DNA of 49,168 nt from Spirogloea muscicola (GCA_009602725.1 WELB01000125.1:16714-65881), one strand, 5' to 3'. Positions 17,448 to 29,090 are shown, counted from the stretch's first letter. Program-made: numbers and translations. Notes: generated by a model not told the origin, from the letters alone.

Positions 17448-18843
17448 TTTTGTAAGGAATGGTGTACTTGCAGGGTTGACATAGTCCTACAAGGCGACTG
17501 AGTGTAAGCCAATTTCCAAGCCAAGATGAGACAAATCAGTGGACAAGCTAAGAATGGACAGCGACATTGTATATTGGCTCAGAAAAGACTGCAAGGCTGA
17601 GCTTGTCGATTTGGACCTTGTGCTTGAGGTTGTCACTTGACACTTGAGACCTGGCAATATTGTTGTGCGGAACATGCTCACGGCTGTTGTGGGATTCACC
17701 AGCGGCGAGCTGCTGCTTCGTCCAGACAGGCAGTTGATAGATCGGCAGGCTGCTTTGAAAGACCGCCACTTGGCTGCACGCTAATTACAATGCACGCACC
17801 ATTGCTGCAACTTTCCCATGTCTCAAAGGCCACCTCCAGTCCTTCCTCTTGGACTGAGCGCCTGAATAAAGTACGTGCCGCCCGAGTGCGTGCAGCCCAG
17901 AAGCCTCGCTTGGCCGGAGGGGCTTGCAGGCCAGCAGCTCTTGGAAGGCCAGCGTTTTAGGTGAATGCAAGCAGCATACTTAGTTGGTACAGTCATCCAA
18001 ATTTTGTATCACCAGCCCAGGTGGGGTATTAAAGGGATGTCACTCACAAGCTTTCTAGCTGGCTGCATGGTGGCAGCTTGGTGCCCTGCAAAGTTCTCCT
18101 GGGGTATTGTAGAAAAGTCGAGTCCATGTGGGTGTAAATTTGATGTTCAAGAACTTCAGCAATCTCAATTTTCTGCATTAACAAAAGGTCGTCCATTGAG
18201 ACACATTCTTTGGAAGTTGCTGGTGGTAGTAGCCTAGGTCCCGGTAAAGTAGCCATACATCAATGTCATGACATCTTTGGCAGCACTGCCTATACGAGAC
18301 TCCTGCCTAGGCCGCCCCTTAGCCCTCAGCCTTCAACTGATACCTTAGTTCGACAACACATACTCATGTTCAGTGCACTTGGTCATTACGATGCCTGCAC
18401 AGCTGCTCATCTGTCCACAATGATGTACTTGTCATTGACAGATCTGCACTAAGTGAAAGTTGGGATGGCTCATAAAGCACATTGCTTACTATAAACGGCG
18501 AAAACGCAATCACAATTCGTGCAATCATTGATTTTGCAAACCGCATGAGATGTATATGATGGCAAGTTTTGGATAACCCGGCAGCTAGACAGGTCATGCC
18601 TCGGAGAGTCAGAGGCCAGAGAGAAGCTTTACTTCCACTTCCGGCAGGCCAGATCATGACTGGCGTATGACATAAGGACTACCCTCACAGGGCTACTACC
18701 AGAGGCGAATGCTGCTGTGGCAGCGTCAAGGCATTGTCAGCCTCAACCAGACTGCAGCACAGACTGATACACGCTTTGTTGAGGGTAGCTGCAACTAGCT
18801 GTACATAGCATGCCCTGTCTGCTTGCGCTCTGCATGCCCAAGC
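17448..18843. other. Convergent intergenic region, no gene recognised
   Basis: About 1.4 kb between the stop codons of FAAP100 (+) and PSRP1 (-). A TGTAA lies at 17451-17455, just after the FAAP100 stop, and another near 17503. Open frames of 60-107 codons occur on both strands, but none shows a family motif, a good start context or linked splice sites. Confidence 0.45.
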
Positions 18844-21040
18844 CTAGTTGCTCTTACCATTGACACTCTCCAAGGCTTCGTCGTGCTTGGGCACGATAAG
18901 TCCATAGCCTCCGTGCTTCCTCTTGTAGAGGATGTTGACCTCTCCTGCAGATGTACAGATGTAAAGTCATCCATTCTGAAACAACCACAATATAATATAT
19001 TGCTGCTTTGGCAATGGCAACAGCTGGAAGAACTTTGGGGACAAGCATGCTACAGGACAAGTAGGCTACATGAGCTATGATCTGACAGATAATCCAACAA
19101 ATACTTGGTGTGGCCGATACATGAGTATTGGTCTGAGGACTTTCTGCCTGACCTGACTCTGCATTCCGGAATGCGTAAAAGTCATGCCCTACATTCACGA
19201 GTTGCTCCAAGGCCTCATAAGGCTTCATAGGCAGCATCTCAAAGTACTTGGTTCTCACAACCTGCACAGATGAATAGCAGAGGCAGTAAGGCTCACTGGA
19301 TATTGCTCGAGCAAGTTCTAGTGCTATCAAACTAACTCTAACGGCGATGCAGCCCAAGAGCCAGTTTCATGAATGCACACCGTTTACCTCGTCAGGAAGG
19401 TCATCTGGCTTCTTATTCAAAATGGGATCCATGTCAACAAGCTCGTCTGATAGTAACTCGCCAATCTTGGGAGTGTGTCTCATCTGCCAAGTTCGCCCAT
19501 GTCCACCATCCTTCTCCTTGATTTTCCTCAGCTTTCTTGTAATGATGTCAGAGACGCGATCAATAGCGGCATACATTGAATCAGCCTCTTCCTCAGCTCG
19601 CACTACCCCGTGCTTCTTCGTGAACAACGTCACCTATCATCATAGTGAGGGGTACATTAACGAGATCCTTTGCACTCCTACCTTTGCGACCTAAGATTAC
19701 GCATGTCCTAGGTGAGATGCTCTGCCAAATGTCATACTTGCGAGCAATTGCCCAAGCTCAGCTCTTCACGTGTATTTGGCCCCCGACAGCCTTCAGGATG
19801 CACTTAATCACAAGTGAGACAGAAGAGTAACACAATATACGCACATTCACTTACCTCACAACGTTGCAATTTGGCACCCTTTGCCGTCTCAGTTCCTCTG
19901 ACAGACAGTCTGACATCGACTTCTCTGACCAGAGAGCCATGATTTTGCACGCCATGGCCAACCTTCTCCTCGACGTATGCCTTTATTGCATCAGTCAGCT
20001 GCCCCACAGATAGCAATACTTCATTCAGCAACTCATCAAAGACCCAGGATAATTTAAGTCCCGGTGTAAGAACCATGTCTAGCTCCAACAAGCCTAAGAC
20101 TAATGGAGCCCTATTGGCTCTTGACAAGGATATACCCCTAGTAACTCTGCTGATCACTTGTGGAGCAATTGGCATGAACAGCTTGCATAACGTGTCAGCT
20201 GAAGTCTAACTTCTGAAGCACTGCCTCTGAACGAGGAAAGCTGACCAACTACTCATTGGCAGATCACATAGACTGGTGTGACTTGCTCCTGATCTACAAC
20301 AGTAAGAACCAGTGAGATGGACATGTGTCCCTTATTTGCTTATTTCATCAGTATCATGATCTGAGTCTCTCTCTCTTTGACCAAGAGCTGTGCCCAGAAG
20401 TCCAGCAGGGAGGCTCCTCACCTCAAGATTCTTTCCCTGGACAATCAAGCGCACAGCTGCCAAAGCTCCACCCCAAGCCATGCAGGTGACGCCGTTCTTG
20501 CCTGAACAAATGCGGGGTTCACATTGCACTATGCATTTTTGCAAGCCACCTCTCTGACAAAGAGGTACTCGGTTCGTCTCATTGTGACTTACAATTTTAT
20601 AGCCGTGCATTCTGGTCTACTATGGTTAGATAAACCATATCCGAGTGAAGAGCGACAGCAAACTCTGTGATATCATGCAGCGCTGCCAATGCGTACTGCA
20701 CACTGTAATACTGTATAAGTCCCTTCCTACAAGAAGTACGTCTCAAATAAGAACGGTAGCAATGCAGAGGCCTTCCTCCCCAGTGAGGCAACTTGAGGAA
20801 GACATGGTCCTAAAGTCGGCATTCTTGATAACAAATCTTATCGTAAATTCCAAAAATCATTTCAGACCATTCTGCATAAGTCGGCCTCGACTCTGAGCCC
20901 CGTCCTTACCTTTGATAATTAACATAATCTGTAATTACCTCGATCAAGTCCACATAGGCCAAATTTTCGAGCTTATTCATAATGTGCACTTAGGTGACAT
21001 TTGCAACAGACAGACTTGAACCGGCGCGGCAAGACTCACC
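18844..21040 (-). CDS. PSRP1: Plastid ribosome hibernation factor PSRP1 (long HPF/YfiA type)
   Basis: Minus-strand exons: a transit-peptide exon ending at 21040, then 20501-20422, 19998-19855, 19633-19388, 19261-19153 and 18944-18844; all junctions keep phase. Long HPF proteins bind the decoding region of bacterial-type 70S ribosomes, and their C-terminal domain promotes dimerisation and hibernation; PSRP1 is the plastid form. Seen: [20 protein letters not shown] and [20 protein letters not shown] of the N-terminal domain, [13 protein letters not shown] at the start of the linker, then [30 protein letters not shown] and [17 protein letters not shown] of the C-terminal domain. The first exon encodes an Ala/Arg/Ser-rich segment ending REASSSG, suited to a transit peptide, but has no in-frame ATG. 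A single N at 21161 may hide a frame change, or an upstream exon is missing, so the start is unresolved and the exon extends past 21040. Confidence 0.94.
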
Positions 21041-21235
21041 AGAAGAGCTCGCCTCGCGACTCCGGGCGAGAGGCGCGGCGACGGCGGCGCCGAGCGCCTT
21101 ACCCCTCAGCGCAGCGTCGCGGCTGGCGAGGCCGGCGCCGCGGGTGGCGGCCCCCGGTCCNCCAAGCGCGCCGCAACCGGCGGCGGCGGCGGCGACGGCG
21201 GCGGCGGCGGGAGGGCCAGCTTGCGCTAATGAGAG
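21041..21235 (-). CDS. PSRP1: Probable PSRP1 transit-peptide exon (start unresolved)
   Basis: On the minus strand a GC-rich open frame ends at a strong donor (TCTTCTG|GTGAGT at 21040/21039), in the phase needed by the next PSRP1 exon. It encodes an alanine-rich, Arg/Ser-containing segment without clear acidic character, as expected of a plastid transit peptide. No in-frame ATG is present before an upstream stop, and the N at 21161 lies inside, so the 5' boundary given is approximate. Confidence 0.55.
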
Positions 21236-22916
21236 AGGTGCTGCCGACTAACACCCATTATGCACTTCTGTTATCGCTCAAAGTCGACTTCACCGTGCCG
21301 GGATGATTTGCTCACGGGTTCGATTTCGCTGCCGGGGGTGTGTCTGGAGGCCGGAGAGGTCGGGGTAATTGTGGGGCTCTCGTAAGACTAGCCTGGCGGT
21401 AATATCTGCATAACGGCGGCATTAGAAGTCATTCAGTGATTCTATAACTCTTGGCATTCTAAAACTGCGCCGACTTGGCCCGGGTTGGGGCGGGCGGCGC
21501 CGGCCTGCCCCGTCAGCAGCCCCCCAGCCAACTTCCCGGCCGACTTGTCATCCACTTTGCCCCAAAGGTTGCTCAACTTTGTCTCACAAGAAAACAACCA
21601 GTCCCAAAGTATGGCGCTGAGAGAAGCAGCTCTTCCGATGGGGGCGATGGCTGTGAAGAGGGCCCATGATCAAATAGCTTCTCCAATCGAAGGCAATGGC
21701 TGTGAGAGATTGTGTGAGGCTGTGTGAGGGCCGCCCTAAACAGAGTGAACAAGGTCCGGGAGGGCCGGAATGCACAGTAAGAGCTTCTTCTCCTTCATCG
21801 TATTTGGACAACCTGACTGAATCACACACCGGGGCTTAACAATCGCTGCATACGTAACAGGAACGGTGGCACAACATATCGTGTCACGTAAAGCGACTGT
21901 ACCCATTTTGGGGTGTCCTACTCCTTCGTGCTTTCAAAGTACTTTCGACAGTATTTAGTGGGTCCTTCGCACTCGGTCTAGACACTCACACACCAGACTA
22001 CACACGACCAGGATTTACAGAACACAACGTGCACGGTCTAGGCACTCACATCCACTGCCCTTGGGTCGAGCACGCAAGCATAACCTTCTTCTGCAGCCCC
22101 CTGCACTTATTCAAGAACGCCGTCTGCTGAATCCAGCAAGTGGAGTACTCTCCTTTCCTGCTCGTCACCGTTAGCAAGCATTGGAGATGGAAACTCTCTG
22201 ATTAGCGAGCAAAGAATAAGGTTGACGAGAGTCAGGCTTGAAGCCGCCACCAGGAAGATGACAGAAGCTGCGGTCAGAGCTAAATTCTTAGGGCGTCAGG
22301 CGCCTGATATGCCAGAGCTGCGCAGAGCTTGGTCAGCGCCCACTCCTCAAGGCACATTGGTGACAAAAAGCTTGGTGGGATGACCACCTCCCCTCGCACG
22401 CTTGATGTCAGACGCTTCCAGATCCCCCAACAGTGGCCCTTTCAGGGTGGCGCAGGCCCATTTGCCTTGGCGTGCGCTGATATCAGGGTCCGTCTCGCCC
22501 TCAGAGTGGCTCCGCTGCTCTTCATAGTGGCTGAGAGGGGAGCCTATCTCTGCGTACGGATTTGCGCAAGCAGGGGAAGTGACCAGCTCCAGCAAAGCGC
22601 CACAGTAATTGGCATCATAGCTCTGGCAGCCGTGTCTTAGCCTCTGCCGTTGAGCACATCTGGAATAGGAGCCCGGTCCACGGTGCCATTCCTCGGCCCC
22701 CTCTCAGTCTGCCCAAGCACACTGGATGTCACCATTGCCGGTGTCCACCTCGACAAGAGCTCTTTCGCCGTGTGTCTCGACTGGGGCTGCTTGATCTGCA
22801 AGATGCCACCATACAACAGCAGCAACAGAATCTTCATTGGTGCATTACTGTGGTACTGTTTGTGTATGCTGAATGACAACATGACCAAAGTGTGACAGCA
22901 TCCTATCCACGCTGTG
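21236..22916. other. Intergenic region with dispersed-repeat fragments
   Basis: About 1.7 kb without a recognised gene. At 21590-21770 the sequence resembles the GGGCTGGCT repeat family of the 37-41 kb region: it carries CCAATCGAAGGCAATGGCTG and AACAAGGTCCGGGAGGGCC, parallel to the unit at about 37330-37410. Short open frames at 22329-22640 (+) and 22650-22895 (+) show no domain I recognise. Confidence 0.45.
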
Positions 22917-24212
22917 CTATCTGACCTTCTTTTCCATCAGTGGACTTCGCCTCTGTTGCAAACCTCGCAAGATGACCCCTCCGGCAACCATGCATGCTAA
23001 TAGGCCTCCAGCTGTCGCCCCTAAAGCGCGTCCCAGCCGCAATGCTGGCTTGCTGGAGGGCGCCTCCTCCTCCACTGTCTCGCCAGGGGCTGCCGGTGTC
23101 GCTGCTCCCAGGGCGACCCTTTTCTCAACGTCCACACCGTCCGGCTGCTCATTGTCTGTCCTCCTGGTGACCGTCAAGTTGCGCATCAATGCCTCCTCCT
23201 GCCACAAGGCGAAGTCGTGAGGCTTCGCTACCTCACATCTCCAGAAACACAAGACTCATCTCTTACTGTCTTGTAAAGAACGATCAAACGACCGACCAAT
23301 CTACAACTGATCTGCCGATCTACTAGCCAGGCCTACCAAGATGATCACCTCCTGCTCGGTGGGAGCTCCGAGCGCCCGGAGCTTCAGAAAGTTAGCAACA
23401 ATGTTCTCCTCTCCATTGCTGAGCACGTGCTCCTCGTGCTCCACTGGCACCGCCTTGGCCGGGCCAGGCGGCAAATGTCTCGCCGAGCTCTTGTCAGCCT
23501 TGCCGAAGTCGTCCTCCTCGCCGTACAGCAGCGGAGCCTCGTACGGCGGCAGCGGCAAGTCCTGCTTGTCCTCCACCGGCTCGCCGGCGAAGGCCAGTGT
23601 CTCATGCACGACCTGCGCCAGATCCAACGGAGCTGAGAAGGCAGTGAGCTCTGAGCTAGCGGAGGACAGCAATTCTTCGCATGCCTTGCTGATGACACTT
23701 TGAGAACACCGCTGGAAGCCACACCTCCCACTCCTGCCCGCTGTGCGCTCGGAGCCGCTGCAGGAGGATGTGGCGGCTGCCCTCGAGCTCCTCGAGCGCC
23801 GAATCCTTCGCGTGCCGCTGGTGTGACTGCAATGCCGATAGCTGGTCGAGCTGCTCCTCCAGCACCTCGAGTGCGTCGCGGATGGCACTCAGGCTCCGTG
23901 CCTCGTCGGCCGCCTCCTTGGGCGCCGGGAGATCGTCCCCATTCTCCGAGCTGCTGTCCGACTGCTGCAGGTAGTAAAGGCCACAGCACTCAGTCCTCCA
24001 TGACAACCGGTTGTGACAGACTCGACAAGCAGCGCTGATGAGGCACTCCAGGAGAGATAATGACCGGCGGCAGCGGCCTTCTTGCAGCAGGACTACTGCG
24101 ACTGGCTGACCTTCCGGAACTCGGTCTTCACGACGCGCTCGACGGCGTCCGACAGCCGGCTGTGCAGCTCCGTGGCGCGTGCGAGCACGACGCTGATCTC
24201 GTCGCTGTCCAT
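22917..24212 (-). CDS. PDV2: PDV2-like plastid division protein
   Basis: Four minus-strand exons in phase: 24212-24111, 23964-23725, 23612-23337 and 23231-22917, giving 310 residues (Arabidopsis PDV2 is about 307). PDV proteins span the outer plastid envelope and recruit the dynamin DRP5B to the division ring. Seen: N-terminal ISVVLARATELHSRLSDAVE, like PDV2's LILARATELRFKISDCI; the coiled-coil segment SLSAIRDALEVLEEQLDQL and LEGSRHILLQRL; ETLAFAGEPVEDKQDLPLPP, like TTFAGERVDYENDLLLPP; and one membrane segment near the C-terminus (GATAGGLLACMVAGGVIL) followed by a short basic tail. The start at 24212 gives MDSDE; a longer form from further upstream would lack an ATG. The acceptor at 23231 (GTGAG) and donor at 23337 are the weakest junctions. 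PSRP1, another plastid gene, lies just downstream on the same strand. Confidence 0.88.
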
Positions 24213-24538
24213 GCGAGCGGCGGCAACGGCGGCAGCGGCCAGACAGCGCACTGAGAGCTTGAGGCTGGCCGGGAGATTGGCGCCGCTTCGGTCCAATTAA
24301 CCAGAGGCAAACACGGCCTCGCCTGTGAGCGTCCGCAGAGCGCGAGGCGGCACTAAATCAAGCGCCGCGAAGGCGGCAGCGAGGCCTCATGCCGCGGCCG
24401 CCGTTGGGGCGGAGGCGGCGCAGATGTGCCAGGGATAGGCGCGGACTGGTCGCACCGCAGGGCAGGGAGCCCTCGGGGACTCGGGGGGAATGGCGGGCCT
24501 GGGGGGGAAGGGAGGGGCGCGGAAGAGGGGGTGGGGAG

Positions 24539-24660
24539 GGAGACGGAGACAGAGACAGAGAGATACAGAGACAGGAAGGGAAAGGAAGAGAGAGGGAGAG
24601 AGGGAGAGAGAGAGACAGGGCAGGGGAGAGAGAGGGAGAGGGAGAGGGGGGGGAGGGAGG

Positions 24661-24719
<59 letters not shown>

Positions 24720-24840
24720 TGAGCGAGGGAGAGGGATAGAGGGAGGGAGGGAGGGAGGGAGGGAGATAGGGAGGGAGGGAGGGAGGGAGGGCGGCGGAAT
24801 GGAGGGAGAGGAGGTGAGGGGGAGAGGGAAGAAGAGTAAG
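24539..24840. repeat. Purine tract with (GA)n core
   Basis: Three hundred bases are almost entirely G and A on the plus strand, with an uninterrupted GA dinucleotide run of about 50 bases around 24664-24713 and GGGA repeats at 24740-24790. All long open frames here are simple-sequence artefacts. It lies upstream of the PDV2 start and could form triplex or slipped DNA. Confidence 0.95.
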
Positions 24841-25059
24841 AGGTAAGAGAGGGAGGAGCCGGCCAGAGGAGGGAGGGGCCCCCAAGCCCCGAGGGGCCAG
24901 CCTGCAGGCAAGCAACCGTCCTCGCCACCCGACAGAATTCGTCGGTTCCAACTACCGCCCGCCGCCTCGTCAATTTTGCAAACGCTCGCCTTCGCTGGCT
25001 GTGCTTAAGCCATGCGCCTGCTCGATTGCCAGCCGTAACGGAGGTCGAACGACCTCTAG

Positions 25060-25129
25060 CCTCGGGGAGGGCGTCCCCGCGCGCACCAGGGGGTTTCAGC
25101 AACGGGCGGGCGCGCCGCCCTCCCCGAGG
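25060..25129. repeat. 14-bp inverted repeat with 42-base loop
   Basis: CCTCGGGGAGGGCG at 25060-25073 is the exact reverse complement of the bases at 25116-25129. The right arm runs straight into GGTTCGAACCC, which mimics a tRNA T-arm, but no tRNA fold is present. A smaller palindrome, AGGTCGAACGACCT, lies at about 25042-25055. Role unknown. Confidence 0.85.
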
Positions 25130-26890
25130 TTCGAACCCGTCGTCTGCCGCCCCGCTCTGGCGACGTCGTTCCGCCTGCTAGCTATTCAGACTTGCATCTA
25201 CTGACTAGAGGTTACTGAGAGTCCGCTTGCTGTCTCAGTCCTTAGCACTCCGGCTCCTCTAGACCTTGTCCATTCCTTTGGGCTGACCTCTCCCAGCCAC
25301 CAGTCAATCTGGCCGCGCTTACTTTCTGTGCAAGAAGGTGGCTCTTCCAAAAAGCTCAGCGCCTCCAAGTTGACAGATAAGAACAGTGAGCTGAATACAA
25401 GACAAACAGCCCAAATGGATGGACGAGATCCTTGAAGCGCCAATACCTGGACCAAACAAACCTCTGTGCCGACTCTGCCTGGGCTGCTCTCCATTCTGCA
25501 CTAGTGCACTTGGGTGTTTCCTGCTGGATGTCAACCTCATCAAGCACTACGAGTGTGCACAATGCTGTAGTATCTTTTATGAAGTGAGGTGCTTATTACA
25601 TCTAGAAATTGGCTAGTGTTTCCTACACCCTTGATCAACTGATTTCAAGCAGTCTACAGCCATTTGCTCTTACCACTGGGCTTATGAACACGGGATTCCA
25701 TTCATTCTATTTATTCTCTTGACAATTTGGGAGAACGTGCTTGTGTGGCTATCTCTTATTTCATTTTTCTTGCTTCACCAGGATGGCCCAGCCACAGCTC
25801 CCTGGATGAGGCCTCTCCATCCGTCTGTGTTGGCCATTCACGGGCATCGGTCTCCTCGCTTCTGGCTGCTGAGGTGAAAGGTATGCGTGTCTTCGAGGCT
25901 GGTTGTCATCACCTTGTGGATTATAGCTGGGGCTTGCCAACACAGCCACCGCTCTGAAGGAGGCCCTCCGCTTGGCTTAAGGAGGGCTTTGCTTCCCAGT
26001 TCTCCAGCTCGTCTATACCCCATCAGTTGTGTACTGTTGACATCTACTTGACTAACAAGGAGCAGTTGCTCCACTGCAGCAGCCATACTTTGCCTTGGCT
26101 GCCACTCACTGCAGCTCTCAGTCGAAAATACTGATTGCCGACCCTTTTTAGCAATCAGTTGGAAGAGCACCTGGGCACGAGATGAGGTGCTGGCTCGAAT
26201 ACCTGTCCCGTCAGGCAAGAGGCAACAGCCTGCACAAATTGCAGTTGTCGAGGAAGGCCCACAATCCCTTGCGGAAAGCTGGCATGCTTGCTTAGCAGCA
26301 TGTGCTGTGGCTCACAGCCCCTCACACCATATGACCTTAGTCGGCAGCACCTCAAGTTTACAAAAGCTGATCAATACAGCAGAGCTCATCCCTCCTTATG
26401 AGCTAAGAAGCTGCAGAGCTCGTTGAGCTTTCCATTCGACCATAGATGCAACTGACAACATAGTACCCCAGCTTCACACTTGGAATGCGTTGACGACGCA
26501 AAGGCTTGGGTGGCTAGGTTGCAAAGGAGTCCAATGCAATGCTCCATGTACTGGGCGCCAGGCTTCGACGTCGTTCACATAAGGAATCCGTAGAAAGTGC
26601 CTTAAGTCGACTAGCTAGTACTCAGTCTTGAATTCATGCAAGTGGTCCTCACATTAGCATCTCAATTTTTGTACAGAATCCTGATGGGTGAATAGCACCC
26701 TCGTATGAATGAAAGAATGTCCTAGCTACTAAACACGTCACCAAGCACAATGGGGCAATCTGTTAAGTAAGACAATGCCACTTCTAGCTGGGCAGCTACA
26801 TATCTAGATTGTTGATCAGCCAAGTCAGGGAAAGGCAGGACACCTTTGTTGAGAGCTTGGGTTCTCACAGCTAGGAGTCAGAACTCCTTC
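25130..26890. other. Intergenic region, no gene recognised
   Basis: About 1.75 kb before the DTW gene's stop. At about 25262-25300 there is a copy of the GGGCTGGCT-type repeat in altered form (ACCTTGTCCATTCCTTTGGG then CTGACCTCTCCCAGCC). Open frames up to 126 codons occur on the minus strand near 25838-26218, but none shows a family motif or convincing splice partners. Confidence 0.45.
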
Positions 26891-28977
26891 TTAACGCCAC
26901 ATTATCAAATTTGGAATCCTTATTTCAGAGCAATCTGGCATGTGTTGAGAAGAGGTTCCCAGCGACTCAGCCCTGTGCCCTTGCTGGCGCAAGAACACAA
27001 TGTGGCCTTTCTTGGGCTCTTGGTTGCTTTTCTGCATACACTTGACCTGGTCAGCGACCATGGCTTTGAAGGCGTCAAGGAGCGAGGTGAGGCCCTCTGT
27101 CTGCGGCTCCAGCAGCTGCAGCGCGTACACAATCGACTCTAATGTCGACATGCAATTTGCCTGCAGGTGGACTTCAACAGTTCAATCAAATGAGGCTGTA
27201 TTACCACTTTGACCAAACAATCACTGTAGCAATCACAAGTATTACTTTGTAACCGTAGTGCCTTCTCCAGCTTCCGTTTAGATTTGCTTAGTGTGACACG
27301 GGCATCAAGTGCTATCTTGCCAGATCATCACGCTGACCTTTGGCTGGCGGCGTATGTAGCTGTAGTCGCTGGGCGCTTGCAACGGCGGCAGCTTGAAGTG
27401 GGGAAGGTCCTGCAGCCAGGTGTTCTCATGGTACAGCCGTTTCGCCTTGGACCACGTGCCATCTAAGACGACAAGGTGTGAGGGCGGCGCTCCTGGGCCT
27501 CGACCATTCTGAACCAAGTCGCTTGTTGTTGGTGGAACAGCGTCCAAAGCCAGGCTGTTGAATTCACAATTAGGAAGAGTTGAGCTGACGCATGACAGCG
27601 TCAAGTCATGGGCCTGCTCGCTAGGAAAGAGGAGGCCGGTGCCAGCGGGGAGCTCCATCCAAATTGGGGTGGGGGTGTTGGCCGGGGCAGAGCCGCCTTT
27701 GGGGGCCTCCACGTCGCCGCCCATTTCGTCAACCTGTCACAGGTATGTTGTGGGAGGGGCTTCAGAGAGCATAAAGCCGGTAAGCTTAGCTTAAGTAGTA
27801 TACTATCGAGTATGAAAAATAATTAGAGCGGCGAAGAGAGGGTAGGGTTCACCAGCACGGCGGGGTCCGGTGCATGTCGGCGGCCCTTGTTGCCGACGCG
27901 CCCGGCAATGCTGCGCTTGGAGCCGGGCACCTTGGGCCGCACGCGGAAGGAGGCCCCAGAGGGTCGCTCGGGAACGACGAGCAGGCGCACATTCTCGAGG
28001 CCCAGCAGTGCAATGCGCGCCGACCCTAGTGGGTGCCTGCACTCCTTGGTGTGCTGCGCAAAGGAGGACAAGAGTGTACATAATGCAGGTATTAGCAGCG
28101 CACTGAGTTGACGGCTTAGGGCTCGTCTGCAGCAGTGTGGCTCTGGTAGTTAAATAAGACACCATAAGTACAGGGCTCAACTTGGAAACTGGGGCTTTCT
28201 CGGTCATAGGAGGTTCTATATCCCTTAGGCTTTGAGAGACGGAGAATTGGCGCGTCAACATTCCGTCTTCTGGTGAGCAGGTCCTAATGGTCATGCCGAC
28301 GACAAGGACGTCTTGGGTGCTGACCCGCGCTCGTAAGACGTGAAGGAGCGAGACAGTCCGAAAGCTTCAGCTCCTGCATCAAGAGCCCGGACATAACTGC
28401 ATGGGGAGGATTGCCTGAGCATGCGTGCGAAGTTGGGAGCCAAGAGACGCAGGTGTCCTTGCTAGCTCAGACCGGGCTCACATCCTAATCTAGGAGTTGA
28501 ATGAGTCCTATGAGGGTTCAGAGCTTGAGGACCGAGGTTCAGGCATTCAATATTCCTATGAGCGTTCAGAGCTTGAGGACTGAGGGTCACAATATCAGCT
28601 TTGGGCTACTGATAGCGGCTGGATTTCTGTGTCAGGCCAAAGCTAGACTCTGGAGATCGAAGAAACAAATTCTTGAACTCCTCAATGACTCCAGGCTCCG
28701 TGGTGTAATATGCTATACCTCAAACCCTAAACCCCTAAACCCCTGACCCTAAACCCCTAAGCCAGACCCTAACCCTAATCCCGAAATCAAGGGTGAGGAA
28801 GAGGGGTTGGGTGGGGTCCAAGGCTACTGTCAAGCTGCGGTCTGCTGTTCAATACCTGCAGGATGATGATCCCCGTGCGGTTCTGGATGCGGCGGGCGAC
28901 GCGGCTGCAGATGCACACGGATGCAGGCTTCCAGCACGCGGCGCAGAAGGGCCGGCCCGTGACCCCGCCGCCTCCGC

Positions 28978-29024
<47 letters not shown>

Positions 29025-29077
29025 AGCCGCCCCCGTCTGCGCAGCTCAACCTCAAAACGCCCGCCGCCAGGCTTTGC
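26891..29077 (-). CDS. DTW-domain tRNA-uridine aminocarboxypropyltransferase (TapT/DTWD family)
   Basis: Minus-strand exons: one ending at 28856, then 28053-27853, 27733-27338 and 27160-26891. The family transfers the 3-amino-3-carboxypropyl group of S-adenosylmethionine to tRNA uridines (acp3U). Seen: a zinc-type cysteine cluster in RPFCAACWKPASVCICSR; HTKECRHPLGSARIALLGL; GLLFPSEQA; the signature DGTW (D-x-T-W) in VVLDGTWSKAKRLYHE; YSYIRRQPK; and CMSTLESIVYALQLLE. All junctions are phase 0. The first exon is open on the minus strand from 29077 but contains no in-frame ATG; it begins with a Gly/Asp run and lies 14 bases from the start codon of an NDPK exon on the other strand. A missing upstream exon, a non-AUG start or a sequence error in the GGC/GAC repeat would explain this. 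The catalytic domain appears complete. DTWD1 versus DTWD2 type is not resolved. Confidence 0.9.
28506..28590. repeat. Two-copy tandem repeat in DTW intron 1
   Basis: A unit beginning TCCTATGAGGGTTCAGAGCT at 28506 recurs with few changes at 28554 (TCCTATGAGCGTTCAGAGCT), a spacing of 48 bases. Both copies continue with TGAGGAC(C/T)GAGG. It is intronic and non-coding as far as I can see. Confidence 0.8.
28715..28785 (+). repeat. Telomere-like CCCTAAACCC stretch in DTW intron 1
   Basis: This is the densest run of telomere-like units in the window: CAAACCCTAAACCCCTAAAC, then CCCTGACCCTAAACCCCTAA, then GACCCTAACCCTAATCCC. Units are imperfect and limited to about 70 bases, so this is an interstitial tract, not a chromosome end. 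Confidence 0.8.
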
Positions 29078-29090
29078 TCAGTCCTCCGCC

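Noticed and set aside
24353-25102. 249-codon minus-strand and 118-codon plus-strand frames
   Set aside because: They consist of Ser-Leu-Pro or Glu-Arg-Gly repeats made by the (GA)n tract.
25105-25145. tRNA gene suggested by GGTTCGAACCC
   Set aside because: The T-stem does not pair over five bases and no D-arm, anticodon arm or acceptor stem can be drawn around it.
28715-28785. Chromosome end (true telomere)
   Set aside because: Units are few and imperfect, and genes continue on both sides; it is an interstitial tract inside an intron.
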